Origin: Rhodocyclaceae bacterium
GTDB taxonomy: Bacteria; Pseudomonadota; Gammaproteobacteria; Burkholderiales; Rhodocyclaceae
Length of the DNA: 64,000 bases
Assembly (NCBI GenBank): GCA_028869135.1
Contig: JAGWTC010000008.1
Location: 42,428-106,427 of the forward strand
Direction: 5' to 3'
A model generated the notes under the pieces. That model made no database searches and was not told the origin of the DNA. It worked only from the letters and a program-made list of their open reading frames with translations. Numbering within the stretch: the stretch's first letter is position 1; each line of letters begins with the position of its first letter. Of the stretch, positions 8,219 to 21,357 are shown one piece after another. Made by a program: the position numbers and the translations under genes.

Positions 8219-11200
8219 GCGCCCCCGGACCGTGCCAGATTGATCAGCTCATCGTGCCGATTCTTGGCTAATTTCATAACCTCGACAGCAACACGCTCAC
8301 GGTTGAGTTTCAATTCCTCAATACCCGTCTTGGCGATCTCGGTTTTGATCAAGCTTCGCACGCGCTTCTGTTTGTCCGGGTTCTGCCAGAAATCAATGCT
8401 AGCAATCGTTTCCTGCAATATGTCCACGGTAGCCTCCATCAATGCCTTGAAAGCAGGCTTGTCTGCCTCATTGACAGAGCCACTCGCGAAACCAAGTTGA
8501 ACGATGTACGCGTAGAAGGTGGTCGCCTCCTTACTCATGCCTTCCTCACCTTGCCGACGCCCCGCTATCGCCTCCTTACGCAGCTCGGCGAGCTTCTCAG
8601 CCAGCAAGTCCCACTCGTCGTGGTGTTTCTCAATCAGTGCATCGACCTTCTCTGACAGACTCTTGTAGAAGGCAGGGTCTTCATCGTGGTGAACTGTGCA
8701 GTGCTTGCGGATGGCATGCTCCATCTCGCTAGCTTTAGCCTCGTTGTTCTGACCTGAATGAGCCGCCAACTTATCCAGAAAGTCATCAGCTAGCAGTTCA
8801 ACTGGCGGCACCTTGGGATTGATACCCAGACTAATCAGGTGTTCGTTGATCAGCGCCTTCACCTTTTCACCTGCGCTACCTAGGTCAAGGCTGGTGTCTT
8901 TATAGCGCTCCTTGGTCACCTGCAAGATGTAGCCAAAGCGCTTAGCCGGCACACGGTATGGCTGTGCTGATGTACTTGGCAAAATGATGTCCAAGCTCAT
9001 CAGAAATTTCTTGAGATAGACCTCAAAGTCAGCGCGCTTCTTATCATCCTTCAGCGCCTTAACAGCCTCATGTACTACAGCGGCCTCGGCATCCAGATTA
9101 GGCAGCTCGCCATTTACGAAGGCCTGTATCTGATTAATGCCCAGCGCCGTGAAGTGCTGCAGCAACCTCTGGTAGCGCTCTTCCAGCACCGGCAGTTCCG
9201 ATGTGATGTTCTTCATCCCATCTTGAAGCTCTTGCAGCTCGTCACTGGCTGCGTAGAGCGTCAGCGCATCGGTTAGGTGATTGGCTAGGCCGATGTAATC
9301 AACGATGTAGCCGCGCTGTTTGCCCTTCTTCACTCGGTTGGTGCGGGCGATGGCTTGGAGCAGCGTGTGCTCGCGCAGCTTCTTGTCGATGTACATCACC
9401 TGCTCGATGGGTGCATCAAAGCCGGTCAGCAACATGTCGCACACAATCAAAAACGCAATGCCGGTGTATTCCTTGTCCGGGTCGTCAAAGTCGAAACTGC
9501 GACAGAAGTTTTCCACCGCATTCATGCGTTGCGCCTGCTTGCGCGCGTGCGTGATGTAAGCCGCCTCATTGGTGCCGTCTGACGACACCACCACAGCGGT
9601 TTTCAGAAACTGCAGGCGCTGGATCAGTCCCACATCCGGCGTAGCCTGTGCTTCCTCCTTGGCTATGCGCTCGGCAAGGGCTGCCTGAATGCCGTTTTGG
9701 TAGCGAATACACGCCAGCTTGGAATGGCACACCACCTGGGCCTTGAAGCCATTGGGCAAGATGTTGTCAACGTAGTGGGCAACCATGTCGCGCGCAATCG
9801 CGCTGATGCGGCTCTCGGCCTCCAGAATGTCACCCGTCGCACCGTACTTCTTTTTGATCGCCAGCAGTTCTTCTTCACTGCGATCGCAGAACAAGTCTTC
9901 GAAGGCTTCGTCGAAAGCGTGCTTTTCGTTCAAAGCACTGTCGGCCGTTTTGCCTTCATACAGGATTTGCAGGGTGGCACCATCGTTCACTGCATCCATC
10001 AGGCGATAGGTATCGATGTATGCGCCAAAACGCTTATGGGTTTTCTTTTCACCATGGCGCTCAGTAATCAGCGGCGTGCCGGTAAAGGCAATGCGCGTGG
10101 CGTTGGGAAAGGCCTCAAACAGGTTGTCGCCCAAGTCTGAACTTTGTGTTCGATGCGCTTCGTCAATCATCAGGATGATGCGATCTGACGTGTTCACCAC
10201 CCCAAAGGTCTTGCCCGCTGGCATCGCCAGATAGGTGCCCAATGCTTCGGCCACCGTGTTGGTCAGCGTCTGCTTGTGCTCCTGAAACTTGTGGATCATC
10301 ACCATGCTGATGTCCGAGCTATCGGTCGCGAGATGCTGACGCAGGCCGGCCCGGCTTTCGATCACATTAACCCGGCCACCAATCAGCGCAGCGGTGTCGC
10401 CCAGTTGTTCTTCCAGGTCCTGCCGGTCATTGACCAACACAATCTTGTAGTCCGACAAGTCGCGACTAGCGCGCAGCATTCGCGCCAGAAACACCATGGT
10501 CAATGACTTGCCCGAGCCTTGGGTATGCCACACCACGCCACTGCGGTCCTGCGGTGTGTCTCCGGTACGCAAGCGTTCAATGATCTTGCTTGCCGCACGA
10601 AACTGCTGATAGCGGCACACCACCTTTACCCGTGGGCCACCATCGGTGTCCATGAAGACTGAGCTGGTGCGCAGGATTTGCAGCAGGTTGGCCTTGCTGA
10701 GCATCCCGGCAATCAACTGCTGCTGAGCATTCAAATCGGCGAGCGCCAAATCATCAGCGGGGTGGAGCGTCTTCCACGCATAGAAATGCTCTTCGCCCGA
10801 GGTAATAGTGCCGTAGTCGGCCTCCAAGCCACAGCTGCGCACCAACATCAAGCTGCTGTAAAACAGCCGAGGCTCACCTTCCTTCAGGCCTGAGGCTTCG
10901 GTTTCCTTGCGGCGGCGCATGTAGCGTTGTAGCTGTACAAAGGCTTCCTGCATCGGGTTGGCGCAGGTTTCCGAGCCCTTTTTGCACTCCACCACCACCA
11001 GCGGAATGCCATTCACGAACAGCACAATGTCCGGAATGATGAAGGCCTTCACACAGCCCGGCGTATCGATACGGAACTGGTTAATGGCGTGAAACTGATT
11101 ATTCTCGGGGTGATGAAAGTCGATCAACCGCACCACCGGATCGGCCTCGCCCGTCACCTCGTTTAAATCGGCCTGCGCCTTGAACAACAGCGCCTGCACA

Positions 11201-11478
11201 GCCTCATTAGCTTCCAGCAGGGTGCGGTTAGGGTGGCGCAGCAATTGGCTGCGCAGCTCTTCAAGCTGCCTATCGGTCAGCCATTCTCGCCCGTCATCGG
11301 TACGGTTGATGGCGCGCACGGCACTGTCGAACACTTCCGGCAGCAACCATTGGCGAAAGTTATCGCGCAGGCTAGGGGCAGCATCGTGTGGAACACCTCC
11401 ACCCTGATCGATCACCGTCCAACCCTGAGCAGCTAGCTGCTCTAGGAATGGGCGCTCAACCTCTGTGTATTCAGACAT
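8215..11478 (-). CDS. hsdR: Type I restriction enzyme, R subunit (HsdR)
   Basis: 1087 residues, normal for HsdR. It translocates DNA with ATP and cuts unmodified DNA far from the recognition site, in complex with HsdM and HsdS. The nuclease motif Asp150 ... Glu164-x-Lys166 (VVVECKKG) is intact. Walker A is THTQGSGKS-like (WHTQGSGKSLTM, ~319-326), the DEAH box is at 439-442 (MIDEAHRTQ), and SF2 motif VI reads ARTNRVKKGK. The C-terminal helical region should bind HsdM/S. The start lies 9 bases after the darG stop, and the stop overlaps ygjP. Lower GC than the origin genes by eye suggests acquisition. Confidence 0.95.
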   Translation of the reverse strand: MSEYTEVERPFLEQLAAQGWTVIDQGGGVPHDAAPSLRDNFRQWLLPEVFDSAVRAINRTDDGREWLTDRQLEELRSQLLRHPNRTLLEANEAVQALLFKAQADLNEVTGEADPVVRLIDFHHPENNQFHAINQFRIDTPGCVKAFIIPDIVLFVNGIPLVVVECKKGSETCANPMQEAFVQLQRYMRRRKETEASGLKEGEPRLFYSSLMLVRSCGLEADYGTITSGEEHFYAWKTLHPADDLALADLNAQQQLIAGMLSKANLLQILRTSSVFMDTDGGPRVKVVCRYQQFRAASKIIERLRTGDTPQDRSGVVWHTQGSGKSLTMVFLARMLRASRDLSDYKIVLVNDRQDLEEQLGDTAALIGGRVNVIESRAGLRQHLATDSSDISMVMIHKFQEHKQTLTNTVAEALGTYLAMPAGKTFGVVNTSDRIILMIDEAHRTQSSDLGDNLFEAFPNATRIAFTGTPLITERHGEKKTHKRFGAYIDTYRLMDAVNDGATLQILYEGKTADSALNEKHAFDEAFEDLFCDRSEEELLAIKKKYGATGDILEAESRISAIARDMVAHYVDNILPNGFKAQVVCHSKLACIRYQNGIQAALAERIAKEEAQATPDVGLIQRLQFLKTAVVVSSDGTNEAAYITHARKQAQRMNAVENFCRSFDFDDPDKEYTGIAFLIVCDMLLTGFDAPIEQVMYIDKKLREHTLLQAIARTNRVKKGKQRGYIVDYIGLANHLTDALTLYAASDELQELQDGMKNITSELPVLEERYQRLLQHFTALGINQIQAFVNGELPNLDAEAAVVHEAVKALKDDKKRADFEVYLKKFLMSLDIILPSTSAQPYRVPAKRFGYILQVTKERYKDTSLDLGSAGEKVKALINEHLISLGINPKVPPVELLADDFLDKLAAHSGQNNEAKASEMEHAIRKHCTVHHDEDPAFYKSLSEKVDALIEKHHDEWDLLAEKLAELRKEAIAGRRQGEEGMSKEATTFYAYIVQLGFASGSVNEADKPAFKALMEATVDILQETIASIDFWQNPDKQKRVRSLIKTEIAKTGIEELKLNRERVAVEVMKLAKNRHDELINLARSGGA

Positions 11479-11487
11479 AGCGGCCGC

Positions 11488-12570
11488 TCAGGCCGCCAAC
11501 GGGGCAGGTGCGGTTTTGGTCAGTCGCTCTAGCGCAAAACCGATTGCGCGCTCATCAAACAACCGCAGCTTGCGCGCAGCAGCGGCCTCGCCTGCCGGCC
11601 ATGATTTAAGCGCCTCGCGGATACCACGCACTGTCGGCTCGGCTTTTTCTCGTTCAATTAGCCAGTCCACCGTCGCTAGGAGCTCGATGCCAAAGGGCGA
11701 CTCAAAACCATCAATCAGCTTGCCAACAAATTCCAACGCCTCCGCATAAGGCTTGGCCTCGGCCTTCAAATAGGCCTGAACGAGCTCTTTCCGTGCATCG
11801 TCAAACCAGATCACGTCTAAGGGGCTAGCGTCACTAATACGTTTGTCGCAGTGGAGGTAGCTGCCATCTAGGTCATCAATCACAAAGTTCAGCTTCGGCG
11901 TAAATGGCCCGTAGATGTGTGCTTTAAATTCCAGCTTGAGCGGGTTCTGCTCCGGCGTGAAGCGCTCAACGGCTCGCTCCATAAACCAAGCCAGCTTCTG
12001 AATTTCCAGCAAGCTGCACTCCATGCCCAGCACCCAGTAACGCCGCACAAGCTCGGCAATCAATGCACGTGCCGGTGTCAGCTTTTCAGTGCCGCTACGC
12101 TTAGCCACATTCTGGTATTGCGTCGTAGGCTCGAATACCAAAATCTCGGTATCAAGATCATCAAGCGCCAGCTTGATCTGCTCACGCACATCAGGCCAGC
12201 TCAAGCCACCATTGCCTGCGCCTAACGGAGGAATCGCAATCGACTTCACTTGGTTTTCGATCAAAAAACGGCGTAGATCCTGCAAGCCCTCGACCACCCA
12301 CTCCATGCGCGATGGCGCACGCCAATGCTGCTTGGTGGGGAAATTCACAATCCAGCACGGACCATTCAACTCGTTCACTCGCGTCACGAACATCTTGCCC
12401 GTCTGCACTTCCTTGGCCTTGCAGGCGGCAGCATAACGACGATAGTTTTCGTCGAAACGCTCCTTGAACATCAGTGCAATACCCTTCCCCATCACACCCA
12501 CAGTGTTGACGGTATTCACCAGTGCTTCGGCCTGGGCTTCAAGAAGGTTGCCTTGTGTAAAACGTATCAT
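11488..12570 (-). CDS. darG: DarG antitoxin: DNA ADP-ribosylglycohydrolase (macrodomain)
   Basis: 360 residues from the ATG at 12570. Residues 1-~155 form a macrodomain ([43 protein letters not shown]) that removes ADP-ribose from DNA thymidine. The rest (~155-360) is the conserved DarG C-terminal domain that binds and blocks DarT. The chosen ATG forms TGATG with the darT stop (1-base overlap); an upstream in-frame start at 12582 would lie inside darT and is less likely. It is the antidote of the toxin encoded immediately upstream. Translational coupling should keep antitoxin tied to toxin synthesis. Confidence 0.92.
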   Translation of the reverse strand: MIRFTQGNLLEAQAEALVNTVNTVGVMGKGIALMFKERFDENYRRYAAACKAKEVQTGKMFVTRVNELNGPCWIVNFPTKQHWRAPSRMEWVVEGLQDLRRFLIENQVKSIAIPPLGAGNGGLSWPDVREQIKLALDDLDTEILVFEPTTQYQNVAKRSGTEKLTPARALIAELVRRYWVLGMECSLLEIQKLAWFMERAVERFTPEQNPLKLEFKAHIYGPFTPKLNFVIDDLDGSYLHCDKRISDASPLDVIWFDDARKELVQAYLKAEAKPYAEALEFVGKLIDGFESPFGIELLATVDWLIEREKAEPTVRGIREALKSWPAGEAAAARKLRLFDERAIGFALERLTKTAPAPLAA

Positions 12571-13220
12571 CAGAAATACCACTCTGTACGAGCAATGACC
12601 TGCAATGACAGGCCGCGTGCATGAATCTGCCGCTCAATATCAGCCTTTACTTTTTCGGTATAGCAGACCGCTCCGACCAAACCTGCTATTGGCAGGTGTT
12701 GATGAATCAAAGCCTCAGCTTGGTAACGCTCCAGCTTTTTCGGATCATCTAGGTCGCGCTTGAAATCGCGTCTTTGAAGGATACCCCAATCTATGACCGA
12801 AAGATCTGCTAAGTCATTGAAAAACTGAGTATCTGGCGGGTAAGCGTGGCCATTTGTGAAAAGAAAGGGGATTCCCTGTTTATTCACCTGATGCAGGCTA
12901 GAGACCAAAATCACGATCTCCTCATTGGCCCGCTGACGAATACCACCCCAACCAGAATGGATGTTCTTCATCATCACCGAAAAAGGCGTGAAGTAAAACG
13001 GTACGTAGTCACTCAGCGTGCCGCCCGGCGGCATCGGCACAACCCGGTGTGCCCGTTTGTCGATCAACTCCGGATTGCCAATATTGACGAAGTTAGGGTC
13101 TTGCTGGGCTGAGCTACGGCAATGCAAGCCGTTATCCAGAATCCACGGCAAATTATCGCGGTGGACAATACGCCAGATCAGCGCCTTCTCCGGATTTAGG
13201 CTGGGATAGTGGTTAGCCAT
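12570..13220 (-). CDS. darT: DarT toxin: DNA thymidine ADP-ribosyltransferase (DUF4433)
   Basis: 216 residues. It modifies thymidine in single-stranded DNA with ADP-ribose from NAD, blocking replication; family members act in phage defence. The N-terminus [16 protein letters not shown] contains the NAD-site His20. Arg56 falls in [10 protein letters not shown], and the catalytic Glu is Glu169 in ERYQAEALI. The [13 protein letters not shown] and NEEIVILV blocks match the DarT type known from enteropathogenic E. coli. All key residues are present, so the toxin looks live. The start overlaps the hsdS stop by 8 bases (ATGGCTAA), tying it into the restriction operon. Confidence 0.92.
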   Translation of the reverse strand: MANHYPSLNPEKALIWRIVHRDNLPWILDNGLHCRSSAQQDPNFVNIGNPELIDKRAHRVVPMPPGGTLSDYVPFYFTPFSVMMKNIHSGWGGIRQRANEEIVILVSSLHQVNKQGIPFLFTNGHAYPPDTQFFNDLADLSVIDWGILQRRDFKRDLDDPKKLERYQAEALIHQHLPIAGLVGAVCYTEKVKADIERQIHARGLSLQVIARTEWYF

Positions 13221-14475
13221 CTACCGTCTCGGGCTCTAAGGCCTCAGCGTGTACTTTGCCGGTGAGCAGGTCGTGCATCAGGCCGGATTTTTGGCCTTTC
13301 AATGAGCGTAATTTACCCCACTCAGACTGAATCAACCGTTCACAACCTTGAGCACGAGCCAGAATCAGCTCCTGTTCATGTATGCCCATTGATGGGACCG
13401 GCAACTCTTGGCACATCGCCAAAGTCAGATTCAGCTGCCCGGAAGTTTGCTTGGCCCTTTGCAGAAACCATCGTTTGACCGTTTCAGTTGTTAACCACTG
13501 CAACAAAAATCCAGGATGCAAACCATCTCTCGGCCGGAAAACCGCGATAGCTTGGTTAATATTGACTTCACCAGTTTGTTCAGAAATGACGCCGACTTTT
13601 CCAAGAGGCGGACCAACGATGTTTGTCAGCACATCGCCGGGCAAGCACCTTGATCGGGCAAGATCGCCCAAATGGGTTTTCACTGCGATTTTGAAATTGC
13701 TGGCGTCGTATGAAAGTTGACCATCAAATGTCAGGTTGTCCACTCTCAGAAAGCGAATGCCATCACCCTCTTGCCACATTTCATCAGATGCGGGCGTCGT
13801 TCCTTTCGTTATTAACGAGCACAAGGTGCTTGCGCATTCAACTCGCCACTCGTCCGGAATCCATCCAATCGTCGTTTCCTGATACAGCTCCGGGGCCTGT
13901 TCGCGGGGCGGGCGGAGTTGGCCGTTGGGTAGAACGCCACGGGTGAACAGGTCGTGCATCAGGCCTGCCTTGATTTGCTGGTATTTGGCGATCAGGGCTT
14001 CGGTTTTTTCAATCGCGGTATCGATGCCAGTGAGTATGGTGGCGATTCGTTTCTGAATCGTTCGCTGCTTTGGATAGCGCAGCCTCAGGAGCCGCCCCAG
14101 ATCCTTTGGAACGTGGGGAACACCGGTCCCTGTACGGCGGTGCTGAATCCAATCGAACCGTTCGGACAGTGCGTAGTACAGATATTTGGGCTCAACCTTG
14201 TCGCTTGGCGAGAGCTTGGAAACGGTCGAGGCTACCACCCCTTGGCGACCATAACCCACCAAGCCGGAACGCTCACCGTCCCACAGCATCAAGGTGTCTG
14301 TGCTTTTCGCGAGGACTGCGAGTCGAGTGGCGGCAAAGCCATCGTCACCGCCTTCTATGCCCGATGCACCCAGGTAAGGGGCGTACCCATCGCCGTCAAA
14401 CGGTGATGTGTCAACTTTTCGCCCTTTTTGGAAGGTTACGAGTTGGGCAAGGGGCGATTCAACCCACTCACTCAT
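13213..14475 (-). CDS. hsdS: Type I restriction enzyme, specificity subunit (HsdS)
   Basis: 420 residues from the ATG at 14475, which overlaps the hsdM stop by 8 bases (ATGAGTGA); an in-frame ATG at 14520 would begin inside hsdM. Two target-recognition domains (about 1-150 and 200-355) are each followed by a conserved helical spacer: [20 protein letters not shown] ... [14 protein letters not shown], and near the end [17 protein letters not shown]. HsdS reads a bipartite DNA sequence and places HsdM and HsdR on it. The recognition sequence cannot be deduced here. Both halves are intact. Confidence 0.93.
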   Translation of the reverse strand: MSEWVESPLAQLVTFQKGRKVDTSPFDGDGYAPYLGASGIEGGDDGFAATRLAVLAKSTDTLMLWDGERSGLVGYGRQGVVASTVSKLSPSDKVEPKYLYYALSERFDWIQHRRTGTGVPHVPKDLGRLLRLRYPKQRTIQKRIATILTGIDTAIEKTEALIAKYQQIKAGLMHDLFTRGVLPNGQLRPPREQAPELYQETTIGWIPDEWRVECASTLCSLITKGTTPASDEMWQEGDGIRFLRVDNLTFDGQLSYDASNFKIAVKTHLGDLARSRCLPGDVLTNIVGPPLGKVGVISEQTGEVNINQAIAVFRPRDGLHPGFLLQWLTTETVKRWFLQRAKQTSGQLNLTLAMCQELPVPSMGIHEQELILARAQGCERLIQSEWGKLRSLKGQKSGLMHDLLTGKVHAEALEPETVDG

Positions 14476-17251
14476 ACCCCAACTCCACCAGGAAACCCTG
14501 CAGCGTCTTAGCCGCTTCATCCCGCTCGGTTTCTATCTGTTTGGCCGTAACGGCGTACTTGCTCCACAGGTTTTCGACCGCCGCGATGCAGGCTCGCTGG
14601 TCTGCCCGCAGGTATTGCCGGTAGCTCTCGAACAGCAGTTTGCCCAGCCGCTCGACGATGACTTGGCGCGCCTCGTCCTTGCTGATCTTCTGGCGCGCCT
14701 GCTCCACCAGCTCATCCTTCTTGGCCTCGGTGGATTTGATGGCGACCTTCAGCGTCTTGGCTTCGTCTTCCAGTGCCTTGTGCGTGGCCAGCTTGGCTTC
14801 GATGCGTTCGGCAGTAGCTTTGGCTTGCTGGCCGCCGGCCATCGCACCCTCGATCACTGATCTGTAGGTGGTGGTGTGGCCCACTGAGGTGGCAAGATCG
14901 AGCACACGCTGGCCGTTGGCGAACTGTGCCTCTTTGGCGGTAAGACCGTCGCTGCAATGGTGGCCTTTGTCCGTGCCCTTCGGTAGTAGCCCCGCCACTT
15001 TGATTTCGGTGAACAAGTCACCCACCGCACCCTTGAGTGTCTTGAGCTGGCTCTTCCACTCGGCATTGGCTTCCTTGAGCTCATCCTTGAGGGTTTTCAC
15101 CTCATCGGCAGGGAGTACGCCGGTATCGTCGGTATCTTCAAAGTCCTCTTCACTAGCGGCGGCGAACAGGGCTTGCAACTCGGCCAGGCGGGCATGCTGT
15201 TGCTCCAGCTCTGCCAATACTTCGGGGAACTGGCTTTGCAGGATGTCTTCGTCCGGAATCAGCTCCGGGCCCCAGCCGCTGGCCGCGATGGATTTGAAAT
15301 CGGACACCAGCCCCTTGTAGTAGTTGGCGAAAGCGCCACGTACCTGATAGCGGTTGAGCAGATGCTGGCCTGCAAACGTGCGCTCGATGCTGTCGAGCAG
15401 CGTAGCGCGCACGGCGTAGACGTTGCGCGCTGTGGCGTGTTGGTTATCGGCATCCGGTGCCAGTGCCTCAATCACAGGCAAGTGCTGTTGCCACCAAGCC
15501 GCGAGTTCGGTCATAAATTGCGTATGGCGTTGAGTCACGCTGGTGTGGTTGTTGATGTGCGGCGCAATGTCGCGCTTATCGGCTAAGGCCGCAGCGAAGT
15601 CGGCATACCACGTGCCATGTGTCGCTGCAGCACGTGGTACGAAGATGCTCTCGCGCAGGCCAGCGTAGTTTTGCCAGAAGTGGCCAAGTGCATCGATTTC
15701 ACTAACGGGCACACCACCGTGCAGATGGGCACGCACGTCGTGCGGCTCTGGTGGCGGGGCGTTGTCTACATAGCGACGGATGTTGCAGTTGTAGTCTTCT
15801 GCCTTGATGTCTTCCACGGGCACGCGCTTGGCATAGCCGTCGATGTCTTTGCCATCGCGGTAGGCATGCACGATTTTGTCGATGTCTTCTGGTCGCAAGT
15901 GGTTTTGCGCTTTGCCTTCGCGGTATTCGCGGTCGGCATTGATGAACAGCACGCCGCCGTTTTCACCTTGGCGCTGAGCTGCGCCGTCTTTGTTCAGCAC
16001 CAAAATACATGCCGGGATACCCGTGCCGTAGAACAAGTTACTGGGTAGGCCAATCACGGCTTCAAGGTAGCCACGCTCGATAAAGTACTGGCGAGCCTCG
16101 CGCTCTTCACCGCCACGGAACAGCACACCGTGTGGCATGACGGTGGCCATGCGGCCATTGCTCTTGAGCACGGCCAGCATGTGCTGCACAAACATCAGGT
16201 CGGCCTTTTTGCCTTTCTCGGGCATCCAGACGTGGAAGCGGCCGGGGTAGGCGATGGGCTCTTTTTTCTTGGCACCGCTACCATCGTCTTTGGATTTGGT
16301 CTTGGCGTAGTTCTGGCTAAATGGCGGATTGGCGAGCACGCGGTCGAAGCGGCGTAGCTCGTTATTTTCGTCCTTGTGTTGCGGATCGGCGAGCGTGTCG
16401 GCGTTGCGAATGTCGGCATGCGAGATGCCATGCAGCAGCATATTCATCTTGCAGATGGACCAGGTGGTGCCCATTTTTTCTTGCCCGTTGAGCGACAGCT
16501 CGGCGGCATCGGCCCCACACTCGCGCAGGTAGTCACGCGCCTGAATCAACATGCCGCCCGAGCCAACGGTCGGGTCGTATACGCTCATACCTTCCTTGGG
16601 GTCGCAAATCTCGACACAGATGCGCACGACCTCGGCTGGGGTATAGAACTCGCCCGCTTTTTTGCCCGCCGAATCGGCAAAGTGCTTGATGAGCCATTCA
16701 TAGGCGGCACCGAGCAAGTCGGGGAACTCAAAGTCATCGTCCCGCAGTGGGATTTTTTCGAAGTTCTGGATGAAGTCGACGAGGGTGTCGTCATCCAGCG
16801 TGTTCTGGCCGATCTTGCGGTTGAAGTTGATAGTGCCCTTGAGCACATCCTGCAGCGCATCGGCGTTTTCTTCTTCCAATGCCTCCAGCGCCTTGTTGAG
16901 CGTGGAACCTACATTTTCCTTGACGTGCTTAAGTGCAGGTTGCGGATTTCCTGCGTCATCTACCCAGGGGTCGTTCCAGCGGGCACGTGGCGGCACGAAA
17001 AAGTACTTCCCCGAATACTGGTCCGGATCTTCAAGGTTAAGCGCTATGTCGGCCTCCGATAGGCCTGCTGCTAGTCCTTCTTTCTTGATTTCCTCGCGGC
17101 GTTGCTCGAACAGATCGCTGGCGCGCTTGAGGAAGAGCATGCCGAAGATGTATTCCTTGTACTCGCTTGCATCCATATTGCCGCGCAAGTCGTCGCAGGC
17201 AGTCAGAAGCAAGCTTTCTAAACGGGCAAGGGTAAGTTTGTTGCTACTCAT
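14468..17251 (-). CDS. hsdM: Type I restriction enzyme, N6-adenine methyltransferase subunit (HsdM), extended
   Basis: 927 residues, well above the ~500 of a classical HsdM. The N-terminal helical domain (1-~190) and the catalytic core carry SAM-binding motif [11 protein letters not shown] (226-235) and the N6-adenine motif NPPF (308-311). The core ends around residue 500. The remaining ~400 residues hold a helical region with acidic linker ([11 protein letters not shown]) and long charged helices likely to form coiled coil near the C-terminus. It protects host DNA and with HsdS sets specificity. First gene of the operon hsdM-hsdS-darT-darG-hsdR-ygjP. The extension could mediate contacts with the extra operon products, but this is inference. 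Confidence 0.93.
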   Translation of the reverse strand: MSSNKLTLARLESLLLTACDDLRGNMDASEYKEYIFGMLFLKRASDLFEQRREEIKKEGLAAGLSEADIALNLEDPDQYSGKYFFVPPRARWNDPWVDDAGNPQPALKHVKENVGSTLNKALEALEEENADALQDVLKGTINFNRKIGQNTLDDDTLVDFIQNFEKIPLRDDDFEFPDLLGAAYEWLIKHFADSAGKKAGEFYTPAEVVRICVEICDPKEGMSVYDPTVGSGGMLIQARDYLRECGADAAELSLNGQEKMGTTWSICKMNMLLHGISHADIRNADTLADPQHKDENNELRRFDRVLANPPFSQNYAKTKSKDDGSGAKKKEPIAYPGRFHVWMPEKGKKADLMFVQHMLAVLKSNGRMATVMPHGVLFRGGEEREARQYFIERGYLEAVIGLPSNLFYGTGIPACILVLNKDGAAQRQGENGGVLFINADREYREGKAQNHLRPEDIDKIVHAYRDGKDIDGYAKRVPVEDIKAEDYNCNIRRYVDNAPPPEPHDVRAHLHGGVPVSEIDALGHFWQNYAGLRESIFVPRAAATHGTWYADFAAALADKRDIAPHINNHTSVTQRHTQFMTELAAWWQQHLPVIEALAPDADNQHATARNVYAVRATLLDSIERTFAGQHLLNRYQVRGAFANYYKGLVSDFKSIAASGWGPELIPDEDILQSQFPEVLAELEQQHARLAELQALFAAASEEDFEDTDDTGVLPADEVKTLKDELKEANAEWKSQLKTLKGAVGDLFTEIKVAGLLPKGTDKGHHCSDGLTAKEAQFANGQRVLDLATSVGHTTTYRSVIEGAMAGGQQAKATAERIEAKLATHKALEDEAKTLKVAIKSTEAKKDELVEQARQKISKDEARQVIVERLGKLLFESYRQYLRADQRACIAAVENLWSKYAVTAKQIETERDEAAKTLQGFLVELGYE

Positions 17252-17359
17252 CGTGTTCTTTTTCTCTGGGAACTGCTGTGATCATCACACCGAACAGGCT
17301 CATAAGATTAGCCAGTGGGCGTTTAATTTTCAATCTTTTGTAACGCTGGACATCAAATG

Positions 17360-17394
17360 AAAAGGGCCACATGCAACACGCATGCGGCCCTTTT
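17360..17394 (-). terminator. Terminator after gyrB
   Basis: Arms AAAAGGGCCACATGC and GCATGCGGCCCTTTT pair over 15 bp with one mismatch and a 5-base loop. On the minus strand it follows the gyrB stop at 17413, and the T-run closes it. It separates the origin block from the defence island promoter. Confidence 0.8.
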
Positions 17395-17412
17395 ATTCAC
17401 TGACTTACCTTA

Positions 17413-19923
<2,511 letters not shown>

Positions 19924-19947
19924 TCAGTGGAACATTAAAAGCACAAA

Positions 19948-19973
19948 ACCGGTGTCCCGTTTGGAACACCGGT
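19948..19973 (-). terminator. Hairpin between dnaN and gyrB
   Basis: Left arm ACCGGTGTCCC (19948-19958) and right arm GGAACACCGGT (19963-19973) pair with one mismatch around GTTT. On the minus strand a T-rich stretch (GGTTTTGTGCTTTTAATG) follows, as expected for a terminator after dnaN. It may be only partial, allowing some read-through to gyrB. Confidence 0.6.
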
Positions 19974-19992
19974 CTGTCTGAGTTCAGTCGAC

Positions 19993-21096
19993 TCAGATAC
20001 GCATCGGCATGACGACGTACTTGAAGCGCTCGTTGTCCGGCAGGACGAAGAGGGCGCTGGAGTTGGCGTCGGTCAGACGCAACTCGATGACGTCGGTGTT
20101 GATGTTGTTGAGCACGTCGAGCAGGTAGGTGACGTTGAAGCCGATGTCGAGCAACTCGGCATCGTAGGCGATTTCGATTTCTTCCTGCGCGTCTTCCTGT
20201 TCGGCATTCGTGCTCATGATCTTGAGCGCGTTGTCGCCGAGGACCAGACGCACACCGCGGAATTTTTCGTTGGTCAGAATCGCGGCGCGTTGCAGCGATT
20301 GATGCAGCAGGGCACGGTCGAGCTTGAGGACCTTGCCGTGACCTTGCGGAATGACGCGCTCGTAATCCGGGAACTTGCCATCGATGAGCTTGGAGACGAG
20401 TTCGATGTTGCCGAAGGTGAACTTGGCCTGGGTCGGGGCCAGGGCGATCTCAAGCGGGTCGTCGTTGTCGCCGAGCTGGCGCGACAGTTCGAGCACGGTC
20501 TTCCTGGGCAGGATGACTTCGGTGCGCGGGAATTCTTCTTCGAGCGTCTCGGCGGCATAGGCCAGACGGTGACCGTCGGTGGCGACGACGCGGATCTCGT
20601 TGCCGGCGACGATGACGAGCAGGCCGTTGAGGTAGTAGCGGATGTCCTGCTGGGCCATGGCGTACTGGACCAGGGCGAGCAGACGCTTGAACTGCTTCTG
20701 GCTGACCTTGACCTTGGCGGTCTGGGTTTCGGCTTCGGCCACGCGCGGGAAATCTTCCGGCGGCAGGGTTTGCAGGTTGAAGCGGCTCTTGCCGGCCTTG
20801 AGCTGCAGACGCTTGTCGTCCAGCGTGAGGCTGACTTCGGAAGATTCCGGCAGGGAGCGCAGGATGTCCTGCAGCTTGCGGGCGCCCACGGTAATGGCGA
20901 CGTTCTCGCTGCCGACACCGGCAGCGGTGGTGCGAATCTGGATTTCGATATCCGTCGCCAGCAGGGTCAGGTTCTCACCGACCTTCTCAATCAGCACGTT
21001 GGAGAGGATAGGCAGGGTGTGACGTTTCTCGACAATGCCGCTGACGGATTGAAGCGGGCTGAGAATCTGATCGCGAGGGCCTTTAAATAACAACAT
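19993..21096 (-). CDS. dnaN: DNA polymerase III beta sliding clamp
   Basis: 367 residues, exact family length. It forms the ring that holds DNA polymerase III on DNA and docks many repair proteins. Three repeated clamp domains can be followed; landmarks are the N-terminal LSPLQSVSGIVEKRHTLPIL, the VATDGHRLAYA block in the second domain, and the C-terminal YVVMPMRI, which ends in the M-P-M/L-R-hydrophobic pocket signature. It lies next to dnaA in the conserved dnaA-dnaN-gyrB order; the 261-base gap to dnaA carries DnaA boxes. Confidence 0.98.
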   Translation of the reverse strand: MLLFKGPRDQILSPLQSVSGIVEKRHTLPILSNVLIEKVGENLTLLATDIEIQIRTTAAGVGSENVAITVGARKLQDILRSLPESSEVSLTLDDKRLQLKAGKSRFNLQTLPPEDFPRVAEAETQTAKVKVSQKQFKRLLALVQYAMAQQDIRYYLNGLLVIVAGNEIRVVATDGHRLAYAAETLEEEFPRTEVILPRKTVLELSRQLGDNDDPLEIALAPTQAKFTFGNIELVSKLIDGKFPDYERVIPQGHGKVLKLDRALLHQSLQRAAILTNEKFRGVRLVLGDNALKIMSTNAEQEDAQEEIEIAYDAELLDIGFNVTYLLDVLNNINTDVIELRLTDANSSALFVLPDNERFKYVVMPMRI

Positions 21097-21357
21097 ATAT
21101 ATTTAAACTCCAACTGATGATTAGAGAGCCATGGGTTGTGTGGATAAGTACTTAAACTTCTTTTGCATCATGCTGTTAGCCGGTTGAAAAGCGTGTTGGC
21201 ATGTGTGCATTACTGCTGTGGGGGATTGTGGGGGAAAACCGGAGTTTTGCTTTCTTACGGGTTTATCCACAATTCATCCCAAGGTTTTACATAAGTTATT
21301 CGGCTACTTGCTCACAAGACTTTAAAGAGGTTTTTCCAATCAGATTTTGCCTGATGA
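21097..21357. other. dnaA-dnaN intergenic region with DnaA boxes (part of oriC)
   Basis: No gene. Two perfect TTATCCACA boxes: 21263-21271 on the plus strand, and 21139-21147 on the minus strand (TGTGGATAA). AT-rich stretches (ACATATATATTTAAA around 21093-21107; TTTTACATAAGTTATT around 21284-21300) could unwind. With a third perfect box upstream of dnaA, this fits a bipartite origin around dnaA. The gene-strand switch at dnaA/rpmH also points to the origin here. The dnaN promoter should also lie here. Confidence 0.65.

Noticed and set aside
4101..17412. Attachment-site direct repeats at both edges of the defence island
   Set aside because: I compared the two flanks (4101-4261 and 17252-17412) and saw no convincing repeat, tRNA or integrase.
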